From Cricetomys ansorgei (taxonomy: Eukaryota > Chordata > Mammalia > Rodentia > Nesomyidae): 64,000 nt of DNA. The notes below the pieces were generated by a model that saw only the letters and a program-made list of their open reading frames with translations, did no database searches and had not been told where the DNA came from. Location: positions 2,791,501 through 2,855,500 of the forward strand of contig JAMJFZ010001815.1 in assembly GCA_026225945.1 (NCBI GenBank). The letters are read 5' to 3'. Each line of letters begins with the position of its first letter. Positions within the stretch are counted from its first letter, which is position 1. Shown piece by piece: positions 1 through 10,490 of this stretch. A program made the position numbers and the translations under genes.

Positions 1-516
1 CATCAGAGCTCAAATGAAGATAGCTACACAGCAATCTAAAGTTGATATAAAGAACATGTTCACACATACACGTTCACACTCACCTGGTTTGGCAGAGCAG
101 AGATTTTGCACACCCCCAAAACACTGCTGAGCCTGCCAACTCATGTTCCAGGCAGCCTTGGATGATACCACACAAGGATAAAAGGGGAAGAGTAGGTGGG
201 GATTTCTCCTTAAAAGAAGGGAAGGATGCAGTCAGAGCTTCACTGGTTCTTTCTATTTCCCTGATACCCTTGCTCTACACAAAGGAGACTGCTCTTAAAT
301 GATAGGGGCAGTTGGGAGATATGAGGACAGATCATCCAGGGGAGTGGCCGCTGGGAAGGGCTCCTGTTTTTGTGGTCTGTATCTAAAGCAGTTCAGATAA
401 ATGATTTTAGGTTCCTTCCATTGTGAGCATCTTCATCCTAGTGGCGAGTTCCCAAACTAGTGCATGTCCCAAGCTGGGGCTGGAATAAAGTACACTTCTT
501 GTATCTGCCTAAACTG

Positions 517-517
<1 letters not shown>
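1..517. other. Unique sequence, no gene seen
   Basis: Mixed-composition DNA without a recognisable repeat or coding signal. Short open frames on both strands near its right end run into the adjacent TG array and are composition artefacts. Confidence 0.6.

Positions 518-562
<45 letters not shown>
518..562. repeat. (TG)n microsatellite, 45 bp
   Basis: Uninterrupted TG dinucleotide array. It gives short Cys-Val or Thr-His open frames on the two strands that have no coding meaning. Alternating purine-pyrimidine DNA of this kind can adopt Z-form and is usually length-polymorphic. Confidence 0.97.
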
Positions 563-563
<1 letters not shown>

Positions 564-814
564 GTGTTTAAATATATACAATGCCATGGTGATAGCTACA
601 ATGGGAATGTTTTCATCTTGGCTGGCTGCTGAATGCATTGAAGCATTGTAGCCTTTTGTTTTAGAAGAAATTTAAACTATAACCAGTAACACACTGACAT
701 CTTCAAAAAAGCATTGTTTATACAAAGCTTTGAAGTAACTGTTCTATGCTGTAGTCAAGAGCGATGTCTACCTCAGTTTAGTCTTCTTTGACCTCAGTAC
801 TGAACCTGTCAGAG

Positions 815-1171
815 AAATACCTAGGTGGGTGAGAGCACTTGTTGCATAGACATAGGATGTGGGTTCAGATCACAGCAGCAGCTGGGTGTGGTCATGTGCA
901 TGCCTGTAACTGAAGCACTGTGTGGGGCAGGGAACAGAGACAGGAGGATCTCAGAGACTTGCTGGCCATGCTGCAGGTTCAATGAGAGACCTTAGCTCAA
1001 GGGAAGAAGGTGGAGAGCTATAAAGCAAAGTGTCTATAGTCCTTCTCTGCTTCTGCATGTGTGCACATAGGCACACATCCCATCTGTGCACACACACCTG
1101 TACCTGTGTATACACACTACACTCTCACAAAAGAAACCCACCCCAAACCAAACCAAACAAAACCAAAAGCC
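815..1171 (+). mobile_element. B4-like SINE (tRNA/ID head plus B1-like body)
   Basis: A degenerate tRNA-type head (GGTGGGTGAGAGCACTTG) is followed by a B1-like body (GCTGGGTGTGGTCATGTGC, then GAGACAGGAGGATC), a CA-rich 3' section and an A/C-rich tail at 1137-1171. This head-plus-B1 order is typical of rodent B4 (ID-B1 chimeric) SINEs. It is strongly diverged, so the copy is old and the subfamily name is tentative. Confidence 0.55.
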
Positions 1172-2670
1172 CATCTAAACTACATTTGTATGTATCCTTG
1201 GCAGCCTTGCAGGCCTCCTCCTTGATTCAGAAGTGTAGAAGAGTCTAGAAAGTTCAAAGGGGTGCTGATCCTTGACACTGGGCACTAGGCCTAGGAAACA
1301 GATACAGCTGGTATCCAGCCCTTTGTACACCACCATTCCCCACGAACATTCACCTTCCTGTGGTCCCACCTGAAATGCCTCCGCCCAGTGCAGTTGACCT
1401 AAATACAGGCACAAGTGTGAGACGCAAGCGCTTCCCAGAGTTGCCTTGAGCTAGGCCAGATAAGATTTGATGTTTGATAAATATTTCGGCTCCTCCCACC
1501 TTCAAGCAACTCCAGATTTCTCCAGTGGGTTAAGGTCCAGGTGTTCCCAGTAGTTACCTGCTGGATAACACACCGTGGATTGCCCCTCATCAGATCTATT
1601 TCTCTCCTCTTTCCCACTGACTATGCTTCCTGGGATCCTTTTCTCAAATGACCGCATGCTCTAAGCCTTGCATCAAATGTTTATGGAGGAACCCACACGA
1701 AGATGCTCTGCAAAGATTGTTGAAATCATCTAAATCGGAAAGGACAATTTAGCGATTGTACAGGACCACTTGAACTTGTAATTCCACAACTTGAAATTGA
1801 CCCAAAAGTAACCTGGTCCTGGTAAAAGACACTTCTTTGTGCTTCTGTTTCTTTATATAAAAGGAGAGTTTATACTAGAGCAAATTTTCATGGTACAGTG
1901 GCCCTTGAAGGAGTCTCCAGACAAAGGTGTGCTGTGAAAAGGAGAAGCATTTGTAAACTCATTCATATTATGAGGCTGCAGGCAGGGGAGAAGACACCCT
2001 TCCTGTTGAGAGACGGTGCTCTGCAGAACACTCATACCCTGCACGACTTACAAGCAGAGATGCCTTCCTTCCTTGGCTGTCTCCTAAAAATGCTGTACAG
2101 CAGAGCGTGGTGGCAAATTGACATGGTGTCTCCCAAAGGACAATGGTGGCTTTATTTACCATCTAATGTAGTAATGGCAAGGTCTCTTTCCAGCGCAGTG
2201 GCTGCTTAAGTTTATTTGCTTTAACCAGCTGTAACATTCAAGTTCCCTGAGCTCTGAGTTTCTCAGTAGGAATGGAGCCATTTTGTGTGCACAGCATCTA
2301 CCTGGGTCGTTCTGCATGACCCCTGGGACTCAGGAGGCCAGGCGGCCAAAGACTAGAGTCAACACGACTGTCACTGGGAGTCCTAAAGGAGATCATCTGT
2401 GTCTTCCCCACAACATTCATGAAACTGTGGGGAGTTCCCTTTGTAGCTAACAAGCCAGGTGAGACCTTGGTATTTAGTGTTGAGAAAATGTTACTGGATC
2501 CTGTGCCATTGGTGTTAAATGTAGTTTAAGGTGGAGCGGGGGGGAGATTGGATAATGCAGTGTTTCCTACTGGCCAGGAACGTGAGCTTCGGTAGAATCT
2601 AAAGACCCAGACCCAAGGCTCTTAAGCCATTGCCTGCAATGATTAGTCAAATGCTCCTATTTTAAATAGA
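1172..2670. other. Unique sequence, no gene seen
   Basis: About 1.5 kb without a recognised repeat. It contains overlapping short open frames on both strands (up to 103 codons at 1898-2209) with no domain, no splice-supported structure and no strand preference. I see no regulatory element that can be defended. Confidence 0.5.
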
Positions 2671-2786
2671 GAGGGATACAGATATTACAGAGTCTCACTG
2701 TGAAACCAGGTTAACCTTTAACTGCACAACCCTGCCTTAAACTCCCAACTGCTGAGATTACAGACTTCACCACCACACCCAGCCTC
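2671..2786 (-). mobile_element. B1/PB1-like SINE fragment, antisense
   Basis: Reads as the complement of a B1/Alu-type body: an ACAGAGTCTCACTGTG block, AACTCCCAACTGCTGAGATTA, and a CACCACACCCAGCC end corresponding to the B1 5' end. Many substitutions suggest an old proto-B1-type copy. Confidence 0.65.
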
Positions 2787-3682
2787 TGATTTTATATATA
2801 TCCTAGGGGAAAAAAGCAATTCATCTCTGTATGAAGCACTCGCCATAAACCTATTAGAAGCTGGAAGAATTCAATGCTCAGGGCACAATCTGCCACAAAC
2901 AATTGCAGTGAAATGTAGCAATGTCTATACAGTGAATGGCAGCAGTGGTCTCAAAAAAACGACAACACAACCACCATTCCCATAAAATTGACGGCTGGCG
3001 TGCGCACAGGCAACATATTTGCATAACAAGCATGGCCTGCTGTGCTGAAAACAAAAGCCACAAATGTTTCTTAAGCGTCCAGTGACATCATACAAACTGC
3101 CTTTATAAAGGCTACGTTCACATCGTGAGGCTTCAGCTGCTCACAGTCAACGTGAGTTACAGACGGTACCTTTCAGTATTGAAGGAGGTTACACGGAGGT
3201 CACAAACCCACATGGCTACTTCAGGCAAGACAAAATTATTATCGTGTGCTAGGATAGTTGTTAGCAAAACTCACAAATGCAGCACGGCTACGTGATTTTG
3301 CGTGTCTTAGAGATAGATTTTTAAAGAACTAAGCTTAGGTATACAGTGAGCCTGCGTTACTAGGACTCGAAGTACAGCTGAAATGTCAACTATGAAGCAG
3401 GTCTGGTGTCAACATGGGAAGCTAAAAAAGAAAACCATTTTGTATCAAAACTTCAAACTGTGCTGTGGTCATACGCTGCGTATTACCCTATCTGACTGTT
3501 AAAAACTAATCTGCTCTTATATTTCACCTTGTTCAAAGATATGTTTGGAAAGTATCTTTTTCCCAATACTAAGTAAAGCTAAGACATTTAACTTTAAGAG
3601 TCATCAGGTAAGATGCAGTATCATTTTCATGATACTGTCAGATAAAATGTACGTTCCTCTTTTTCTAACAAGTTTCTGAGTT
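2787..3682. other. Unique, relatively CpG-containing sequence with promoter candidate
   Basis: No repeat recognised. The stretch 2878-3200 carries more CpG than its surroundings (for example around 2961, 3001, 3076, 3115 and 3125). It holds a minus-strand frame of 61 codons (2878-3063) of unknown meaning and the promoter-like cluster listed separately. From 3200 to 3682 it is AT-rich with nothing recognised. Confidence 0.45.
3083..3160 (+). promoter_or_regulatory. Candidate TATA/CRE core promoter with downstream donor-like site
   Basis: A CRE-like octamer TGACATCA (3083-3090) lies 9 bp upstream of a perfect 14-bp palindrome GCCTTTATAAAGGC (3099-3112) whose centre is a good TATA box. A start site would be expected about 25-35 bp downstream, near 3130-3142. 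A splice-donor-like AAC|GTGAGT lies at 3149-3157. The arrangement is seen directly; promoter activity is inference, and such matches also occur by chance. Confidence 0.3.
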
Positions 3683-3790
3683 AGGCTAGGTACGGTGGTG
3701 CAAACTTGTAATCCCAGCACAGGAAAGACTGAGGCAGGAGGATCAGGAGTTTGAGGACAGTGTGAGTTATGAAGCAAGTTCAGGGTCTTA
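3683..3790 (+). mobile_element. B1-like SINE, sense, diverged
   Basis: Contains the B1/Alu landmarks in order: GCTAGGTACGGTGGTGCA, TAATCCCAGCAC, GACTGAGGCAGGAGGATC and a degraded GTGAGTTATGAAGCAAGTTC. No A-tail remains. The sequence is close to the older PB1/B1 forms. Confidence 0.75.
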
Positions 3791-4289
3791 ACTGTGTGTG
3801 TATTTGTATGTATTGCCTTAAAGGCATTAGTGTGTGTATGTGTGAATTAGTTTAATTAACATGCATTTGAGATAACCAGATAAACAACATTTTTTACATT
3901 CTTACTTAAACTTGATTTTTGTGAATGTCAATTGTTTGAATACTACATATCTCTCTGAAGAGGGCATGAGACCACATCTCACATTCACATGTTCTAATTC
4001 TTACAGGAATACAGTTTGTGTTCCTATTAATATTTTAAATTCATTTCATTATGAGTAAAAGTTGTGAATTATAATATTTAAAATGCATTCATCTATATAT
4101 TCTATTATGCATATTAAGGCTCTATTAAGAATCTAGTTTAGTAAAAAAAAAATCTGTATGTAGAAACCATTTTGAAAGTCCATGAGACAATTAATCATAA
4201 ATAGTTTTTCCATTAGATAGACTTGATTCTCTTTTAATTTTGAACTTGAACTAAACTTGTTCAAGACTGAAACACTGTTCAAATCAAAC
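3791..4289. other. AT-rich unique sequence
   Basis: Begins with a loose TG-rich stretch (3793-3845) and continues as AT-rich DNA with no recognised element or coding signal. Confidence 0.5.
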
Positions 4290-4480
4290 ATGCAGGTTGA
4301 ATATCTCTAATCCCCAATCCATAATTCTCTAAAATCTGAGAGCAATATTACATCACATATGGAAAACTCCACACCTGAAGCTTTATGAAAACATAGTAAA
4401 AACACAGGTGCATGAAAAACTGGGTTTAATTACCTTCAGATTCCTTTGGTGGATAAAGTGCTTGCGAAACAAATGAATCT
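4290..4480 (+). mobile_element. Tigger-class (TcMar) DNA transposon fragment
   Basis: The succession GGTTGAATATCTCTAATCC, a GAAAACTCCACACCTGA block, then AATTACCTTCAGATT and AAACAAATGAATCTTA follows an ancient non-autonomous Tigger-type element I know from mammalian genomes. Subfamily is not assigned. Orientation is that of the recalled consensus. Confidence 0.5.
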
Positions 4481-4645
4481 TACATTAAACTGAGATTCCC
4501 TCCCAAGATATTATTTATGCACATGCAAATACTCCACAAACCCCCTGCTCAAAATCCTCTGCCCCTAAACACTTTAAATTAAGGATATTCAAACTCTCTT
4601 CCCCTTCCTCTTTCTCTCTCCATATGCAAGTGTGCACACACATAC

Positions 4646-4648
<3 letters not shown>

Positions 4649-4694
<46 letters not shown>

Positions 4695-4695
4695 A
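4649..4695. repeat. (CA)n microsatellite
   Basis: About 20 CA units with a slightly interrupted right edge. Open frames on both strands across it are Thr-His or Cys-Val runs and are not genes. Confidence 0.96.
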
Positions 4696-4944
4696 TCTTG
4701 TCCCAGCTCTACTTTCTCTTGTGCAATCAGTGACATTCTTGTCACAGCCAAAATCAGTTGCATCAACTTTTCTGATTGCCCAGTTTGTAATTCCCCCTTT
4801 TCTTCTCTTGTTAAGAGACTATGACCTTGATTCAATATTCAACTCTATTTTTGTTAGATGAACAGGCTACTTCCCATGTAACAACAGAATGTGGAAGCCA
4901 AGGGATGACTAGAGACCAAGAAATTGTGGCATTTTGTGAACTCT

Positions 4945-5330
4945 AGTCTTTTAGTTACATCTTTGTTGCTGTCATAAACCCTCTGACCGAAAGCTATTTA
5001 GGGAAGGAAGGCTTTATTTCAATTTATGAGTTGTTGTTCATTATTGAGAGATGTTAGGTCAGGAACTCAGTCAGGAACTTGAAGCAGAAACCGTGGAGGA
5101 AGGCTGCTTTTGGTTCCCTCTCAAACTCATTCTTAGCCAGCTTTCTTACACAACCCAAGACCACCTGCCCAGGATGGTATGACCCATTGTGTACTAGGCC
5201 CTCCTATATCAATTAACAATCAAGACAGTCCCCTTTAGACATGCCCGCCCACAGACCAATCTGATCTGGCAATCCCTCAATCAAAAATCTCTTCTCTGGT
5301 GTCTCTAATCCTGTGTCTAGTTAAAAGTTA
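4945..5330 (-). mobile_element. ERVL-MaLR LTR (MT type), antisense
   Basis: Reading the minus strand gives the MT/MTE-type LTR layout. The complement of its 3' part is seen first (TTGCTGTCATAAACC, GGCTTTATTTCAA), then CAGGAACTCAGTCAGGAAC, ACCACCTGCCCAGGATGG, and CAATCTGATCTGGCAATCCC near the LTR 5' end. A solo LTR; no internal sequence is visible. Confidence 0.7.
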
Positions 5331-5689
5331 AAGCTAATTAGACATCTACCAAAATGTTTTTAGTGAAGTAAACATTCAGAATTACTAATTAGAATAATAT
5401 TTTAGTCTTTTCTTATGCTGTATGAAAGCATCTGCAAGATAAAAAGATGCTGAAGAACCCTTATTTCATATAATTAAAATATACTATATTCCTGGTCATG
5501 GTATTATACCCTCACTTATGTATAAATTGCTATGTAATAAATGGGTTCAGAATTTAGTTCTGAAAGCAAGACACATGTATTACTTCTCAATTTCTATGGG
5601 ATCATAATACCTAACACAGTCTTGCTGAGCCCTCTGGACACAAATCTCCATGAGTATAGTTGTATTCCTGGCTGAGGGTATGACTTTCA
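5331..5689. other. AT-rich unique sequence
   Basis: No repeat family or gene recognised; contains AATAAA-like strings only as expected from AT content. Confidence 0.45.
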
Positions 5690-6345
5690 CTGAAGACCCT
5701 CCTAAGGTTTTGAAACCTGCCTCTATGCTGACTATGGACTTGTTTGCAGTATTAGAGCTCCTTTGGGTTGTTGGACTGACGGTTAGCTGTTCATCAGCGT
5801 TTACTACTGTGTAACAGTTTCCTCAGAGGTTGAAACATTCTATCCTCCAGAAAAGAGACAAGAAGTAAATACTTCAACAAAGCTTCAGGAAGTCCCTGAA
5901 ATGGATCAGATTCAAGAGGCCTCTCCCTCACCAAGAATAAACAATAAGGATTTCTGAGGTCACTCTCAGACAAACAAAGCTGCAGAGACTCTCAGACACA
6001 TCCAAATGCCTGGAAGAGGCAAAGACCAGCTGAGATGCTGCCAAGGGTTCAGACCAACCTAGCTACCACAAAACGACACTCTCCAATCTTCTGATCTGCC
6101 TGCAGGCTGTGCAGTGTGCTCCAGGTTTCCAGTTTTTTTGAATTGTAACTCATGCTGGGGTGAGCTTTGGTGATACAGTTATCTTTGAGTCACTTCTGCT
6201 CTTGTAACTAGCCCCTTCCCCATATTCCTGTAAGTAACCCCAATAACACTCAGTGTTCACTAAGTTGGGCTTCGGTACTCTTCGTACTTTTCTCTGTGGG
6301 TCCCGTATCAGAGGTGAGTAGAGGGGTGTGCTACCTCTCCCTAGG
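5690..6345 (+). mobile_element. Probable ERV LTR remnant
   Basis: The right part (6140-6320) reads like the end of a rodent ERV LTR: TGGGGTGAGCTTTGGTGAT, CTTCTGCTCTTGTAACTAGC, a polyadenylation-like CCCCAATAACACTC, then a GGGCTTCGGTACTCTTCG block and GTGGGTCCCGTATCAGAGG. The left part (5690-6130) is less clear and its boundary is approximate. No gag, pol or env coding potential is seen nearby. Confidence 0.4.
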
Positions 6346-6704
6346 AAAAGTCTGTCACACTAAAGTTATCCTCTGTTCCTCTCTTAAGTGTTCCTCTCCA
6401 TGGGTCAGCTTAATATGGCAGCTGAGTTCCTTCAAGAAAAGGAAGGCTAAGTTAGAAACGGTAGATGTTTTATAATTTACCTTTTCCATATTCTGTTTCC
6501 GTGTTTCCCTGTTTCTGTGAGAGACAAGTTGCAATGTCTAAGTCCTGAGCAGGGGAAGGATAGTACATAAGGGTTCTTGACCCTGGGAGATATGGGTCAC
6601 TGATGTCATCTGAGAAACTACTTACTGGAGAGTATTATGAAGAACTCAAGTTACTATATTCCAAATTTCCCTTACCCGTACAACTTCCTACCTAGCAGAT
6701 AACA
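6346..6704. other. Unique sequence, no gene seen
   Basis: No recognised repeat or coding signal between the ERV-like LTR and the next MaLR element. Confidence 0.45.
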
Positions 6705-7085
6705 GGACACTGGATCAAAGAGTAGGCTCCTATGGGTTGAAAGGTCCCTCCCAGACTCATGCTGATGGTGTGAAAAGATGGGAATGAACAGGACCTTTGA
6801 GAGGTGATTGGGTCAGGAGGGTTCTGCACTAGTGCATGGATTCAGCCCTGTTGGATGGATAGATGGGTTACAAGGGTAACTACAGTAGCTCTTCCTGGCA
6901 GACATGCTACGTCTCACCATCTGCTGCCAGCATATCTGTCATGCCATGATCCAGCAGAGGTTTCTCACTGGCTACTGAGCTAGTGCCAGGCTCTGAATCT
7001 CTCAGTCTCCAGATAAATAAACTTCTGTTCTTTATAAATTACCCAGCCTGTGGTATTTGGTTACAATTAAAACAGGAATGGATGG
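6705..7085 (+). mobile_element. ERVL-MaLR LTR (MST/MLT1 type), sense
   Basis: Classic MST-like order: TGGGTTGAAAGGTCCCTCC, ACCTTTGAGAGGTGATTGG, then the 3' end with AGATAAATAAACTTCTG, TTTATAAATTACCCAGCC and TGTGGTATTTGGTTACAA. The AATAAA polyadenylation signal and its downstream R/U5 are intact in outline. Old, solo LTR. Confidence 0.8.
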
Positions 7086-8619
7086 TGAATTCCACCTATT
7101 ACCAAAATAAGATGGGAAACATGTGTTGTTGGCATTTCGTGGCCATCCAAGTCAAGCACGGATAGTGATGACAGCTATGAGGGTCCAGTTCTTCCCGAGG
7201 GAGCTTACAGTATGCTGATCTCACCAGAAACAATGAGCGTCATTTTACTGAATGAAATCCATAAGAAGTGCTGAACTCCCCTATAATCAGACCCTGCTCA
7301 TGGCTATCAAATCCTTACCAGGGCACACTGCATATGAAATGACCTTGTAAAGGCGAGAGAACACCTCCTGCACATTGAAGCTAGTTATAGCTGGTCAGCC
7401 GCTGCTGGGCGTCATTTCCCCAGATGACTAACTTCAATGCCTTGGCTTTCAGGCCCTGTTGCCTCAGCTGCTACTGAAAGTGCCCAGAAGATTTCTGCAA
7501 GGCCCAAGTCTCAACTTTACCTATAAGCAATAGCTTCATGAAAAGCTGCCTGGGTGAAGCTTGATCACCTGTCAGCTGTAATTGCTAACAAAAGCAACAG
7601 CTGCATTTGGGGGTCAAGCAAAGAACTGGATATTCATGTGTCAAATTGTTTAGTGACATGAAAGAGTGACATGAAAGAGTGTGAACATGTCCTTGTGTGT
7701 AGAGTGCACAGCAGGAGGCAACAGTCCCAACTGAGGGGCACGAGGAGTCTCACTGCTTTTAAGAACCACCCACATGGATGCTGAGCTTTATCATTTAAAA
7801 CATGTATGTGCTTCCAGACTCATTACAAATGAAAGCCCCCCCCCCAAAAAAAAGTTAAATTGGAACTACAACCAGCCCTCCTAAGACCTAAGTAGAATTC
7901 AGTGATTGGTTCTCACTGAGAATTGAGCTGCTGTCTCTCCTCACATGGATGCTGGGGGGAGTTCTGCCAAGCTATTTTGGGGCTCTGCACATTAAGTAAA
8001 GAAGGAGAACTATTCTTAGCTCAAGTGTACAAGCTGCTATTACCCTAAACCAAAGGTTGAAGATCAGAGTAAGATACCGAGTCTTCCCCTTCCTTCTGAG
8101 GGTTCCCTCCAGGGCTTTAGAAATTACCCTTGACCCAGCACAAGGTGAATTCTGAAATATGGTAAACAGCTGTTTACCATACAAACAGTTAACAGTGAAT
8201 GTGCCATGAGATCTTTAATATTAAGCCAAAGAGATGAGGATCCTTCTCCAAGCAGCTCGTGTTTTATTTTCCCTGATTTCTCAGTGGTTTTACAACACAG
8301 GTACGCCTCGTCTCCTAGTCTCTTGCTGTGCATTATCCCCCTTTGAATGTAGTCTTGAAGATCCAATCTCAAGGAATGAGCTCAGAATTAAAATGAAGGA
8401 GAAGAGAAGGCAGGAGACTCTTGGAGGCAGAGGGAAGCCAAAGCTGGGAGTGGAGTTGCCAACTGACTAGAAGGTAGAAGAAGGAACCAGGGACTAAGGC
8501 ATGCTTGGAAAAGTCTCTGGAAAAGTCAAAGCAATGACCTCGCCTCTCGAGCCTTCAGAGGAAACTCACAGAATGTTTTTTATGTTGTTGTTCATTTATT
8601 TGTTTGATGTTTCTTGTTT
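7086..8619. other. Unique sequence, no gene seen
   Basis: About 1.5 kb with no recognised transposon. It contains a 13-bp tandem duplication (TGACATGAAAGAG twice at about 7652-7680), a C-run/A-run junction (7836-7854) and the palindrome at 8158-8181. Open frames on both strands near 7972-8470 overlap each other and show no domain. Confidence 0.5.
8158..8181. promoter_or_regulatory. Perfect 24-bp palindrome: paired forkhead motifs around an E-box
   Basis: TATGGTAAACAG followed directly by CTGTTTACCATA, a perfect palindrome with no spacer. Each half holds the forkhead-factor core GTAAACA (or its complement TGTTTAC), and the centre is the E-box CAGCTG. The sequence lies outside recognised repeats. 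Binding is an inference from motif knowledge; the palindrome itself is certain. Confidence 0.5.
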
Positions 8620-8765
8620 GTTTTATGTGAGATAGGATCTCACTAAGTAACTGTTGCTAGTCTGGAACTGTCTAGGTAGACCAGGTTGGCCTCAAACTCA
8701 CAGAGATCTGTGCCTCTCTGCCTCTTGACTGCTGAGATTAAATGCCTGTCCCATCACAGCTAGCC
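8620..8765 (-). mobile_element. B1 SINE, antisense
   Basis: Complement of a B1: T-rich tail, GATAGGATCTCACTAAGTAAC, AGGTTGGCCTCAAACTCAC, AGAGATCTGTGCCTCTCTGC and CATCACAGCTAGCC. Moderately diverged. Confidence 0.85.
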
Positions 8766-9311
8766 ACACAGGGTGGTTTTAGACCCTGTAAGGGTCGCTT
8801 CCACTCCTAGCATTTCCTAGAAGTGCTAGGATACACACAGCACTGTTTGAAACCCACCACATTCACAGCTATTTGTTGCAGCATTAAGGGAAAGTCAACA
8901 GAGACAAATCCTGACTCATACAAAACAATAATTAGTAGACATTAGGTGGGATCTAAAACCAGAATGGATCGAAGACGTGGACTAGGATCCCTTGAGACAT
9001 TCAACCAAATATGGACGGTCCCTTTTAGTCCAGTACACTACCACTAGTTGGAAAATCGACATCTCCCCCTCGTCTTCTAAGGAATTGACTACATCACTTT
9101 GATTTTTAAATTAGATGTTTTATAAGTCTTATACTAACATTAAAAAAAAAAAGGAATAAACCCAGATTGGCCCAGCTATCATTATTGCTCTGGATTCTTT
9201 TCCTTCTAGTGCATTTTCCCTTAAATGATGAATTTTGTGTTGGATGTCACACCCTGGTCTGAATGTGTGCACTACATTTCACATATTGGAAACTAATCTT
9301 CATAGTGATGC
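8766..9311. other. Unique sequence, no gene seen
   Basis: No recognised repeat other than a short A-run at 9142-9152. Confidence 0.45.
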
Positions 9312-9562
9312 TACTGCCATAGTTAGCTTCAGTCATCGACATATCTGGGAAGAGGAAACCCCAACTGAGGAATTGCCTTAATCATAATGTCTGTGAGGCA
9401 TTTAGAAAATTCATAACAGATATATGAGGGTCCAATCCACTGTGGGCAGTGCTGTCCCTGGGCAGGTGGTCTTAGGCAGTATAAGAAAGCAGGCTGAGCA
9501 AGCCAGAGGGAGTAAGCCAGTGAGGAATGTTCCTCCATGGCCTCTGCTTCAGTTCCTGTCTA
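9312..9562 (+). mobile_element. ERVL-MaLR LTR (MT type), 3' truncated
   Basis: MT-type landmarks: AACCCCAACTGAGGAATTGCC, CCACTGTGGGCAGTGC, CCTGGGCAGGTGGTCTTAGG, GTATAAGAAAGCAGGCTGAGC and CCTCCATGGCCTCTGCTTC. The 3' end with the polyadenylation region is missing, replaced at about 9563 by a pyrimidine tract and a B1. Confidence 0.8.
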
Positions 9563-9664
9563 ATGCCTTTTTCCTTCCTTCCTTTCTTTTGTCTTCTTTC
9601 CTTTCTTTTTTTCTTTTTTCCTGTCTTCCTCTCTCCCTCCCTCCTTTTTTCCATTTCTTTCTTT
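9563..9664. repeat. Pyrimidine-rich (TTCC)n-like tract
   Basis: About 100 bp almost entirely C and T on the plus strand. It could be the expanded tail of the adjoining antisense B1, and could form triplex (H-DNA) structure. The open frames across it are low-complexity Phe/Leu/Ser or Lys/Arg runs. Confidence 0.85.
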
Positions 9665-9775
9665 TTGTTCAGACAGGATATTTTATGTAGCTCTGCCTGT
9701 CATGGAGCTTATAGAGATCCACCTGCCTCTGCCTCTTGGGTGCTGGGATTAAAAGATGTGTACTAGTACACTTAG
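9665..9775 (-). mobile_element. B1 SINE, antisense
   Basis: Follows the pyrimidine tract: TTCAGACAGGATATTTTATG, GAGCTTATAGAGATCCACC, TGCCTCTTGGGTGCTGGGAT. The central part has a small deletion. Confidence 0.75.
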
Positions 9776-9892
9776 TTAGGTCAGTATTCTATCTCAACGA
9801 CAGAAAAGCAAACTAGAACAGCTATTCAGAGGTGGGTCATTTAAGACGTGATGAAGTTGTGAACATCTCTTGAGCAAAATCAGTACATGTCT

Positions 9893-10160
9893 CAGTTCAT
9901 TTTGCACTGCTGTAACAAAACACCACAGGCTGTCTGACTTATCGCACTGGTGGAAGCTGAAAGTCCAAACATTGGCTCTGGGTGTAGACAACAGTCCAGT
10001 TGTGCCCAATCACGTGGCTAAGGGATCACCCTAAGGGAGACATGTGTACCTTAGGCCATGCTAAAGAGATAGGAAGAATAGTTATCCCTTTGGCCAGATC
10101 ATGCACTTTTTGTTCTCAGAGTTCCAACCCCTTAGAGCAGTTGCGGCAGAGCCACCATGA
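9893..10160 (-). mobile_element. MaLR (MST type) LTR remnant, antisense
   Basis: Opens with the complement of an MST-type 3' end (CAGTTCATTTTGCACTGCTG, TAACAAAACACCACAGGCTG) followed by GGTGGAAGCTGAAAGTCCA. The remainder to about 10160 is poorly preserved and the left end of the LTR is unclear. Confidence 0.55.
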
Positions 10161-10189
10161 GTTTCTTGTCCTGACCCAGAAAAGTATAA

Positions 10190-10490
10190 TTTGTACTTTT
10201 GATTCTCTTTCGTCTCTTTCTTTTGGGTGCTGCCGGAGCACAGGTATGCCTTCTCTGTTTCTCTGGGCGTCCTTTCTCTCTCTCTCAGAAGCTCCCTGTC
10301 CTGCTGCATGGCTGCTCGTCTGCTATGAGGATGTGGCTGACTTCCATGACTCCCATACTGGCTTAACTGGAACAGCGTGCTCCCCCCCTCTTCCTCTGGC
10401 AGCTGCGCAGGTTTACAGCTTGCCACTCGGAGTTTTTTCTCTTTAAATCCTAATAAAAAGTATCTTTGAAGTTTAAAATAAAATGGATAT
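10190..10490 (+). mobile_element. Possible ERV LTR 3' portion
   Basis: A pyrimidine-rich stretch with CTCGTCTGCTATGAGGATG is followed by an AATAAA signal in CCTAATAAAAAGTATCTTTG near 10450. This resembles the end of a rodent ERV LTR. The 148-codon plus-strand frame (10000-10446) that crosses it joins this to the preceding MaLR and has no recognisable domain. Low certainty. Confidence 0.3.

Noticed and set aside
10000..10446. Longest open frame in the window (148 codons, plus)
   Set aside because: It joins an antisense MaLR remnant to an LTR-like pyrimidine-rich segment, has no recognised domain, and a 139-codon frame is open on the opposite strand over the same DNA.
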